Below, piece after piece: positions 22,292 to 28,367 of a stretch of 28,367 nucleotides of DNA. Under the pieces are notes generated by a model. It was not told the origin of the DNA and did not search any database. It worked only from the letters and a program-made list of their open reading frames with translations. Position 1 is the stretch's first letter, and each line of letters starts with the position of its first letter. The position numbers were made by a program, and so were the translations under genes. The DNA is from SKLM01 sp964575455 (GTDB lineage: Bacteria > Chloroflexota > Anaerolineae > B4-G1), in the NCBI GenBank assembly GCA_964575455.1, contig CAZNRX010000051.1, forward strand, positions 1 through 28,367, in the 5' to 3' direction.

Positions 22292-23809
22292 TCACTCCAC
22301 CCAGTCAAAGGTGCGTGCGACCGCTTTCTTCCATCCTGCGTAAAGCTCCGCGCGCCTCTGAGCGTCCATCTTGGGCCTCCATGTCTGAGAAACGCTCCAG
22401 TTCTCGCGCAGGGCCTCTAGATCATCCCAGAAGCCAACCGCCAACCCCGCAGCGTAGGCGGCACCCAGCGCGGTCGTCTCGGAGACGGTGGGCCGGATGA
22501 CCGGCACGCCCAGGATGTCGGCCTGGAATTGCATGAGCAGGTCATTGTGCGTCATACCACCGTCGACCTTGAGCGCCTCCAGCGGCACACCCGAGTCCTT
22601 CTCCATCGCCTCGATCACCTCTCGGGTCTGGTACGCGGTGGCCTCCAGGGCAGCACGGCAGATGTGGTACTTGTTGATGTAGCGCGTCAAGCCCACGATC
22701 ACGCCGCGGGCGTCACCGCGCCAGTACGGGGCGAAGAGCCCGGAGAAGGCGGGGACGAAGTAGATGCCACCGCTATCCTCCACTTTCCGGGCGAAGTCCT
22801 CGACATGATGGGAGAAGTCGAATAGCCCCAGATTATCGCGTAGCCACTGCACCAGCGCGCCCGTGATGGCAATGGAACCCTCCAGGCAGTAGACAGCCGG
22901 CTCGTCGCCCATCTTGTACCCCACCGTGGTCAGGAGGCCGCTCTCGCTGACCACAGGCTCCGTGCCGGTGTTGAGCAGCATGAAGCAACCGGTGCCGTAC
23001 GTGTTCTTCGCCTCGCCAGCGCTATAGCAGGTCTGACCGACCAGCGCCGCCTGCTGGTCACCCAGCGCGCCGCATACCGGGACCCCCGCCCCCAGCGGCC
23101 CATTCCCAGGGGTGTGGCCGTAGATCTCCGGGTCGCTGGAGGGGCGGATCTCCGGGAGCATCTGCCGGGGGATACCCATGATCTCCAGGATCTCGTCATC
23201 CCAATCCAGTGTCTCCAGGTCCATCAGCATGGTGCGGCTGGCATTGGTCACGTCGGTGACGTGAGCGCCGCCGTCGGCCCCGCCGGTCAGGTTCCAGATC
23301 TCCCAGGTGTCGACGTTGCCAAAGACAGCGTCACCGCGCTCGGCAGCCGCGCGCAGGCCTTCGACGTTGTCGAGCAGCCACTTGATCTTGGGGCCGGAGA
23401 AGTAGGTCGCCAATGGGAGACCGACCTTGGGGCGGAAGCGATCCTGACCGCCGTCCTCGGCCAGACGGTCACAGATAGCCTTGGTGCGTGTGTCCTGCCA
23501 GACCACGGCGTTGTGATAGGGCTTCCCACTGTTCTTGTCCCAGACCAGGGTCGTCTCCCGCTGGTTGGTCACGCCGATGGCCGCGATCTCAGTCGATTCG
23601 ACCCCCGTCTTTCTCAGCGCGCCATGGATCACGTCTTCGGTGCGGGCCCAAATCTCCACTGGATCGTGCTCAATCCATCCAGCTTGAGGGTAGATCTGTT
23701 CGTGCTCCAACTGGTGCGATCCGACGACCTCACCGGCCTGCGCAAAGATCATGAACCGTGTGCTGGTTGTCCCTTGATCGATTGCTGCTATGCATCGTTT
23801 GTCTACCAT
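22292..23809 (-). CDS. glpK: Glycerol kinase
   Basis: This 505-residue FGGY-family kinase phosphorylates glycerol to sn-glycerol-3-phosphate with ATP. Diagnostic blocks are AIDQGTTSTRFMIF (9-22), TNQRETTLVWDKNSGKPYHN with the substrate-binding Arg-Glu, WQDTRT, GALGDQQAALVGQ, NTYGTGCFML, and the C-terminal KVDGGMTHNDLLMQFQAD. The length equals the family norm. ATG 23809 is chosen because MVDKRCIAAIDQG matches known N-termini; the frame runs 26 codons further upstream without support. A promoter with an overlapping palindrome sits about 170-200 bp upstream. No glpF facilitator is adjacent. Its product feeds the glpA-like dehydrogenase at 18065-19231. Confidence 0.97.
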   Translation of the reverse strand: MVDKRCIAAIDQGTTSTRFMIFAQAGEVVGSHQLEHEQIYPQAGWIEHDPVEIWARTEDVIHGALRKTGVESTEIAAIGVTNQRETTLVWDKNSGKPYHNAVVWQDTRTKAICDRLAEDGGQDRFRPKVGLPLATYFSGPKIKWLLDNVEGLRAAAERGDAVFGNVDTWEIWNLTGGADGGAHVTDVTNASRTMLMDLETLDWDDEILEIMGIPRQMLPEIRPSSDPEIYGHTPGNGPLGAGVPVCGALGDQQAALVGQTCYSAGEAKNTYGTGCFMLLNTGTEPVVSESGLLTTVGYKMGDEPAVYCLEGSIAITGALVQWLRDNLGLFDFSHHVEDFARKVEDSGGIYFVPAFSGLFAPYWRGDARGVIVGLTRYINKYHICRAALEATAYQTREVIEAMEKDSGVPLEALKVDGGMTHNDLLMQFQADILGVPVIRPTVSETTALGAAYAAGLAVGFWDDLEALRENWSVSQTWRPKMDAQRRAELYAGWKKAVARTFDWVE

Positions 23810-23954
23810 CTTTTCATAGTCCCCCGGTTCTGCGCGACTGCGGATCCAGGATGCCGTGCACCATCGACGAAGTTCCCCGTTTCTCACAGCCTAGGGATAG
23901 GGCCACTATGGCATACGCGCTTCAAAGGGTACTTCGATTGGCGAACGGCATAAC

Positions 23955-23968
23955 AGGTCAGATCACCT
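23955..23968. promoter_or_regulatory. Imperfect palindrome just downstream of the glpK start point
   Basis: AGGTCAGATCACCT (23955-23968) has matching AGGT/ACCT ends, the GT-N6-AC pattern common in GntR- and DeoR-type operators. It lies about 4-17 bases after the predicted transcription start, where a repressor would block elongation. No glycerol regulator gene is in the window. Confidence 0.4.
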
Positions 23969-23978
23969 CCACGAAGGC

Positions 23979-24006
23979 AGTATATCGCATCTGGTCGCCT
24001 TGTCAA
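23979..24006 (-). promoter_or_regulatory. Promoter of glpK
   Basis: On the - strand a perfect TTGACA (24001-24006) is followed after 16 bp by TATACT (23979-23984, five of six). The start would be near 23972. The promoter lies immediately beyond the last codon of the galT remnant. Confidence 0.72.
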
Positions 24007-24024
24007 AGGTCGAATCGAGGTGAT

Positions 24025-24298
24025 TCATGGCTCCACCAGGGCACCCATGAGGATATCAGTGGAAGTCAACAATTCGGCGTATGCCCGTTGCTGGCGTCCC
24101 TCCTTGGCCGGTTCATTGGGCAGTGCGCTCCCGGCCCTTTCGTTGCCAGGGCACAAGTAGTAATACCAGGACGTACGCGGGCCGCGTATCGTCCAGCTGC
24201 TTCTCCACCTTGCCCTTCCACTGGCGCTCCATGCAGTGAGGCGAGACCAAGATCCACTCCCTCGTCAGCGGATTGTACCGACGATGGGGGTGCTCATT
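24025..24298 (-). pseudogene. galT: galT remnant (galactose-1-phosphate uridylyltransferase N-terminus)
   Basis: Directly after the GH2 stop, the - strand reads NEHPHRRYNPLTREWILVSP (24298 downward) and continues to RPAY at about 24173. That is the standard GalT N-terminus. After a frameshift, YYLCPGNERAG follows (24165-24130), corresponding to the GalT zinc site CYLCPGNxRAG, but its first Cys is Tyr. The rest of that frame stops at TGA 24025-24027 and no longer looks like GalT. There is no start codon in the first frame; the GH2 stop is the last in-frame signal upstream. GalT would have used UTP-sugar chemistry in the Leloir pathway on galactose released by the neighbouring glycosidase. Length is about 90 codons against roughly 330-350. 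Confidence 0.82.
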
Positions 24299-24328
24299 GG
24301 GACTGAATGCCGTGGGTTTTCCCCCTAT

Positions 24329-27052
24329 CTACGTCTGGAGCGTGAGACTGATCAGCGCATCCAGCAGCGTCGTCGCCATCGGATCTTCACCGGGAGGGTC
24401 ATCGGTCAGCTTGAAGGTGGTTATCACAGCCCTGCCTCTTCCATAGCGCCGTTCGGCCGCCAATGCCACCGGCTTGTGTATCCAGCCGACGAAGAGGCCA
24501 GCGTGCGCGTGAGCATCAAAATCCCACGGCTGAAATCCAACAAGCACACACTCGGGGATCACACGGTCGAAGCTGTGATCGAGCAGCGGCCCTCCCGGAA
24601 GTCGCGCGAACGGGCCCTCTCGCCGCAGCCAGGCGAAAGAGGAGATCCAGTCACCTTCCCACGGGGTCCCCTCGCGGATCTCAATTTCGACATCGGCGAA
24701 GCCCGGCCCGATAGCGTCCGGGCCACGAGCCAGCAAGAGCATGCGGCCTCCCCGACGAACGTAGTCGACCAGCGTCTCATCCAGCTTGTCGGTCACAACC
24801 GCGCCTGCGACCTCCAAATTGGGCGTCAGGCGGTAGCCCAGCGTGGCGAGTCGTTCTGCCAGCTCCCGATTGGGTGTCCAAAGGGGCATTTCCGCATCAA
24901 CCGCTCCACTGCGTTCAGGGAAGATCGTCAAGGCCACCTGATTAGAGGCGAGTTCAAGGCCATTGGCTGCCCGCAGTTGCAGATCCAGCCGCAGAACACG
25001 TGAGGTCGCCACCTCAGGAGCTGTGAAGGCTGCTGCACCGATGACTTTCACCTCTCCAGAGCGCAGGGTGGGGACCATCGCACGATCGGCAGCCGTGCTC
25101 GATGATAGCTGCCAGAAAACCTCGCAGCCCTCGACCTCGCGGCCGGCACCGTGGCCGACGAAGAGGCCGATTCGGACTAGCTCGCCAGCCCAATAGGCCA
25201 CGCGCTCCCACTCGGGGACAACCACGGTATTGCCATTCAGCCCAGCAAGATCACTGCAGAAGACCTTTGGGTTGCGACGCATGTCCAGCAGGCCATTCGC
25301 CTCCCAGAAGACATCGGTCAACTGCGTGACCACATACCCTGCGATCTCCGACCGCCGGCGCATCGACTCGATCTGGTACTTCAGGGCGAGGAACTGCTGC
25401 CATTGGGTCGCCTCCACGAAAGCCGACCAGGATCCGAAGACGCGATCCAAGTGCCACGTCTTGAAGCGCTGGCGAACCCCGTGCGGGTAGGCGACACCCT
25501 CGCCCCATTCGTGGCCCGTCTCAAACCACCATGGCTCGCGACCATTATCACCCAGCAGCAAATCGACATCAGGCAGCCCCCAGTTGCCGAACTCCGACAC
25601 GATGAGCGGCTCGTCACCCGCCCGAACAGCATCACCATCCGGGGAGAACGTCCACTCAGCACGATCCGCGAAAGCAGAGATGAACTCATCCCACGCACAG
25701 CGGTGGTCTGGGATGGCCCGATAGTGGTGATAATCCTCCACGTCGGTCTGGATATGGAAGTTGGGAGAACACGGGGAATTGTCAACAATCAGCCGCGTCG
25801 GATCAAGCTCTTTCAGCCACTGGTACGTCTCCTGGAGCCACGCGCGATGTGTTCCATCGTGCACCAGGCTCGTTCCCCAATCCTCGTTGACGATCGTCCA
25901 GGCAATGATCGAAGGATGATGACCGTCCCGCTCCAGGATGCCCCGAAGCGTCTCGCGAGCACGCTCGGCTGCGAGTTCGGTGAGTAGATGCCAGCTGGGT
26001 AGCTCCGTCCAGATCAGCATCCCGATCCGGTCAGCGACCTCATAGTAGCGCGGATCGGCGACCTTGGTGTGGCAGCGAAGCAGGTTGAGGCCCAGGGCCT
26101 TGGCTTTCCGGAACTGGTCCTCCAGGAAATCGACTGAAGGCGGGGTGTACATGGTGTCTGGATAGTAGCCCTGGTCCAGAGCGCCCCGCAGGTAGAGGAC
26201 CTCGCCATTGAGGATGAGCTGCCCGTCGCGGGTCTCGATGGTGCGAAACCCAAACTGCTCGCCATGGACATCTTGTCTGCCCTCGCCATCCAGCAGGTGA
26301 GCCTCGAAGGTGTACAGGTGAGGGTGATCAGGTGACCAGGCCAAGGGTTGGTCCACAGCCAAGGTCAGGTCCACCTCGGTGCCCCCGACCGGAACCACAA
26401 CTCGGCTTCCAACAACTGCAGCGCCATTCGGACCCCGAATCTCGGCAGATACCGTTTGGGAATTCTCGGCCGGTCCTGAGAGGGTAAGGGAGGCTTGCAC
26501 CTGACCGGTGCGCAGGTCAGGGGTCAGTCGTGCGGCCCGGATATAGAACGCTGCGCGTCTCTCAAGCCACACGGATTGCCATATGCCGCTGGTCTGCCCA
26601 TACCAGCTCTGCTTGCCATGGAGAATCTCAGCGAAGGGGAAATCGGGATGCCGTTGCACGTCATCGCTGGGGTCAATCACCCGCACGATAAGCTCGTTGG
26701 TCGGCCGCAGCATCCCGCCGACCTCGAATTCGAAGGGCAGGTATCCGCCCTCGTGATCCCCCAGGTGGGCGCCATTGAGCCATACGCAGACGTGGTAGTC
26801 AGCCGCGCCGAAACCCAGGACCACCGATTCCCCCCCGATCCAGGATGGGAGCCCTTCGAACGTACGTCGGTACCATGCGACGCCGCCCCTCTCTCTCAGG
26901 TCCTCGAACTGAGCCTGCCAGGGCACCGGGACGACCGCGCTGCGCCAGCCAGTCTCCGGTAGGTCGGAGAGCGTCGTACGGCCCGATCCGTCTCCATCAG
27001 GGTCAAACGAGAAGTCCCAGGTACCGTCGAGGGAGAGCCTTTCACGAGCCAT
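24329..27052 (-). CDS. Glycoside hydrolase family 2 (beta-galactosidase/glucuronidase-like)
   Basis: This 907-residue GH2 enzyme has a jelly-roll sugar-binding domain (about 1-165, with SLDGTWDF at the start and YGQTSGIWQSVWLE), an immunoglobulin-like domain (about 175-275) and a TIM barrel. The acid/base is Glu390 in AWTIVNEDWG and the nucleophile Glu487 in PLIVSEFGNWG. The C-terminal 250 residues include a GATase-like segment (LVDYVRRGGRMLLLARGPD). No signal peptide is seen, so it acts inside the cell on imported oligosaccharides. Galactosidase activity is suggested by the adjacent galT remnant but not shown by sequence. ATG 27052 has AAGGATAAGG upstream. All catalytic parts are intact although both neighbours are broken. 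Confidence 0.93.
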   Translation of the reverse strand: MARERLSLDGTWDFSFDPDGDGSGRTTLSDLPETGWRSAVVPVPWQAQFEDLRERGGVAWYRRTFEGLPSWIGGESVVLGFGAADYHVCVWLNGAHLGDHEGGYLPFEFEVGGMLRPTNELIVRVIDPSDDVQRHPDFPFAEILHGKQSWYGQTSGIWQSVWLERRAAFYIRAARLTPDLRTGQVQASLTLSGPAENSQTVSAEIRGPNGAAVVGSRVVVPVGGTEVDLTLAVDQPLAWSPDHPHLYTFEAHLLDGEGRQDVHGEQFGFRTIETRDGQLILNGEVLYLRGALDQGYYPDTMYTPPSVDFLEDQFRKAKALGLNLLRCHTKVADPRYYEVADRIGMLIWTELPSWHLLTELAAERARETLRGILERDGHHPSIIAWTIVNEDWGTSLVHDGTHRAWLQETYQWLKELDPTRLIVDNSPCSPNFHIQTDVEDYHHYRAIPDHRCAWDEFISAFADRAEWTFSPDGDAVRAGDEPLIVSEFGNWGLPDVDLLLGDNGREPWWFETGHEWGEGVAYPHGVRQRFKTWHLDRVFGSWSAFVEATQWQQFLALKYQIESMRRRSEIAGYVVTQLTDVFWEANGLLDMRRNPKVFCSDLAGLNGNTVVVPEWERVAYWAGELVRIGLFVGHGAGREVEGCEVFWQLSSSTAADRAMVPTLRSGEVKVIGAAAFTAPEVATSRVLRLDLQLRAANGLELASNQVALTIFPERSGAVDAEMPLWTPNRELAERLATLGYRLTPNLEVAGAVVTDKLDETLVDYVRRGGRMLLLARGPDAIGPGFADVEIEIREGTPWEGDWISSFAWLRREGPFARLPGGPLLDHSFDRVIPECVLVGFQPWDFDAHAHAGLFVGWIHKPVALAAERRYGRGRAVITTFKLTDDPPGEDPMATTLLDALISLTLQT

Positions 27053-27081
27053 ACCTTATCCTTGGAATCTCCTATGCATAG

Positions 27082-27116
27082 AACGGGCCCGGAAAACAGC
27101 AACTTCCGGGCCCGTT
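27082..27116 (-). terminator. Strong hairpin between the binding-protein remnant and the GH2 gene
   Basis: AACGGGCCCGGAA (27082-27094) and TTCCGGGCCCGTT (27104-27116) form a perfect 13-bp stem with a 9-base loop, 38 bp after the binding-protein stop. The - strand continues TTCTATGC, a weak T-tract. It would partly insulate the GH2 gene, which starts 30 bp later. Confidence 0.75.
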
Positions 27117-27154
27117 GGGCCAGAGGCCTCGGGTGAATCACTCGCCCGGGTGAG

Positions 27155-27832
27155 TTACTGGCCCAGCTGATCGTCGATGCGTTGGTCCGCACCGGACAGC
27201 GCCTGGGCCGGGTCTTTGCCGGTTAGCCAGGTGGACTCGAGCTCTTCCTTCAGGATGTCCTCGACGGCTTGCCAGTTGACAATCGCGGGCACGAGCTTGG
27301 CGATGTTGGCTGTGTTGGCATAGTTCTCTCGTTGAGGAACGCTCGCCATCTCGGAGCTCGTGAGCACCGACTCACGGGTTGCCAGGTGACCGGTGCCGGC
27401 CGACCAATCGTAAACGTGGTCGTAAAGGAACTTGAGGAACCGTGCGGCCGCCTCGTACTTGGCCTCGTCGGACTGCTTAGGGACCGCCCACATGTGCGAG
27501 TTGGCCCAGACAGCCGGCGTATCGTACAAAGTGGGGAAGTCCAGGGCCCTATACTCAAATTCTGCGTCCCGATTGTACTGATCCACGACCCAGGTGCCGT
27601 TCATCAGCACAGCCGCCTCCCCGTTTAGGAAGGCCTGCTGGGAAGAGTCGTAGTTGTGTTCCGGATTGGCGTAGCCCTTCTCAAACATCTCCAGCATAAA
27701 ATCCAGTGCCTCGCGTCCTTCTGGGGTGTCTACGGTGCCGGACTGACCATCGGGAGCAACCAGGTCGCTGTCTTGCTGCCACACCAGTGTAAACATGAGT
27801 CGGACTCCGATGGGGAACTGCGAAGCATCGTG
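27155..27832 (-). pseudogene. Sugar ABC transporter substrate-binding protein, N-terminal half missing
   Basis: The surviving 225 codons are the C-terminal half of a family 1 extracellular solute-binding protein: FTLVWQQDSDLVAPDGQ, TVDTPEGREALDFMLEMF, QQAFLNGEAAVLMNGTWVV, and WANSHMWAVPKQSDEAKYEA with ARFLKFLYDH. Coding similarity starts before the ATG at 27796, in QFPIGVRLMFTL, and runs back to an in-frame TAA at 27833-27835. Beyond that nothing resembles a binding protein. The lipoprotein signal and about 200 residues are gone. No permease genes follow, whereas complete importers usually have two. ATG 27796 could still be translated, but the product would be neither exported nor folded. Confidence 0.82.
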
Positions 27833-27934
27833 TTACGGGCCACAGTATCTGAACCGCGAATGGTCAGAATAAATGGGAGGCTGGGAGCAGAAAGGCGGTC
27901 CATTCGGGCCTGCTGAGCTCCGTTGGTTCTGGGT

Positions 27935-28366
27935 TCACAGGTACTCATTTGCCAGTTCCCGGATGGCGGCTCGGTTGGAGATAGACCGTCGGCGGGCGCG
28001 CAAGTTGATCACATCGTGCGTGCCAGAGGCTGGGCAATCGGGCCGGTTGCAGCCCCATAGTCCCTTGTCAGGGTAAACCCACAAGCTGGGCGTGTGATCG
28101 TCGTGGAAGGGACAGCGGCCCACCAGCGTGTTGTGACCGGCGGGCCGCAGATGGATACCGGCGTCGCGGGCTTCGGCGACGATGGGACGGATAGATTTGA
28201 TGCGAGCGACGAGGCCGGTTTGTGGGAGGGAGAGGGAGGGGCTGTTGGAGTCGGACGACGGCTTGGGATGCGGTATGGCGCTCAGAAAAGGGAAAAGCGA
28301 GCGAGCCGCGCGGCTGTCGAGGGTCGTGATGGGTGCGGAGTGTATGACCTCGTAGCGTGCGCCAGA
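27935..28366 (-). CDS. Protein with C-terminal CHC2 zinc finger, partial (5' end off the window)
   Basis: The frame is open from the right edge to TGA 27935-27937 and gives 143 residues. The end is a primase-type CHC2 zinc ribbon: GRCPFHDDHTPSLWVYPDKG, then WGCNRPDCPASGTHDVINL. The zinc ligands would be the Cys and His of CPFH and the two Cys of CNRPDC. A helix (NRAAIRELANEYL) closes the chain. Before it come a Pro/Ser-rich linker (PHPKPSSDSNSPSLSLPQTG) and an upstream segment ARYEVIHSAPITTLDSRAA. In DnaG the CHC2 finger is N-terminal and followed by a TOPRIM domain. Here it is C-terminal with no TOPRIM, as in some plasmid or phage replication proteins and genomic orphans. It probably binds DNA; the upstream domain cannot be named. 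Confidence 0.75.
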   Translation of the reverse strand, partial: SGARYEVIHSAPITTLDSRAARSLFPFLSAIPHPKPSSDSNSPSLSLPQTGLVARIKSIRPIVAEARDAGIHLRPAGHNTLVGRCPFHDDHTPSLWVYPDKGLWGCNRPDCPASGTHDVINLRARRRSISNRAAIRELANEYL

Positions 28367-28367
28367 G

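Larger units (their letters stand above)
23810..24024 (-). other. glpK leader and control region
   Basis: This is the left part of the 519-bp gap between glpK and the GH2 gene. It contains the glpK promoter (23979-24006), the palindrome at 23955-23968 and a leader of about 160 nt. No riboswitch fold or leader peptide is recognised. The right part of the gap is filled by a galT remnant. Confidence 0.5.

Noticed and set aside
1..28367. CRISPR arrays, tRNA or rRNA genes, insertion sequences, prophage or defence operon
   Set aside because: No regularly spaced long repeats, cloverleaf sequences, transposase or integrase motifs, or defence-type domains were seen on either strand.

Overview
The window looks like a chromosomal segment of a GC-rich bacterium, most plausibly a member of the Chloroflexota. 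That is inferred from gene content and protein flavour: a stand-alone B12-binding mutase subunit with MeaB, a membrane H+-pyrophosphatase, GH4 and GH2 glycosidases, a YpdA-like flavoprotein and a cytoplasmic SppA. No rRNA, tRNA, CRISPR array, integrase or intact transposase was seen. The layout is simple. Everything from 166 to 15732 reads on the + strand and everything from 15909 to the right edge reads on the - strand, so the two halves converge at about 15.73-16.06 kb.

Left half (+). A consensus promoter (99-127) drives the methylmalonyl-CoA mutase B12-binding subunit and its MeaB chaperone GTPase. A GNAT acetyltransferase broken by an internal deletion and frameshift follows, overlapping a class I PRPP synthetase. 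Next come an M24 metallopeptidase, tsaD (tRNA t6A synthesis), an SppA-type peptidase two bases downstream, and a GH4 NAD-dependent glycosidase. A run of poorly characterised small genes follows: a DUF4345-like membrane protein, an amphi-Trp protein and an unrecognised 257-residue protein. These lie just before a K+-independent H+-pyrophosphatase. After an intergenic region with two inverted repeats come a YpdA-like flavoprotein that lacks the YpdA cysteine, then an MFS transporter overlapping a VTT/DedA-like membrane protein.

Middle (-). An MsbA-like ABC exporter is followed by the remnant of an FtsX-like permease gene. Upstream lies a dispersed glycerol and redox block: glpK, an Ldh2-type dehydrogenase, a PerR/Fur-type regulator with a very good promoter and an overlapping palindrome, a Dps-like (DPSL/thioferritin-type) protein, and a GlpA-like glycerol-3-phosphate dehydrogenase that ends before the usual Fe-S/BFD-like C-terminal domain. 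Together these would take glycerol to glycerol-3-phosphate and DHAP, alongside peroxide and iron defence.

Right end (-). A galactoside-utilisation locus appears to be decaying. One complete 907-residue GH2 glycosidase sits between a sugar-binding protein that has lost its N-terminal half and a galT remnant with no start codon, a frameshift and a C-to-Y change at a zinc-ligand position. The right edge holds the end of a protein with a C-terminal CHC2 (primase-type) zinc finger.

I found no complete new defence or mobile system. The best leads are the amphi-Trp/257-aa pair beside hppA, the cysteine-less YpdA homologue, the truncated GlpA, the Fur-DPSL control region and four independent gene remnants that ordinary ORF calling would miss or mis-start.
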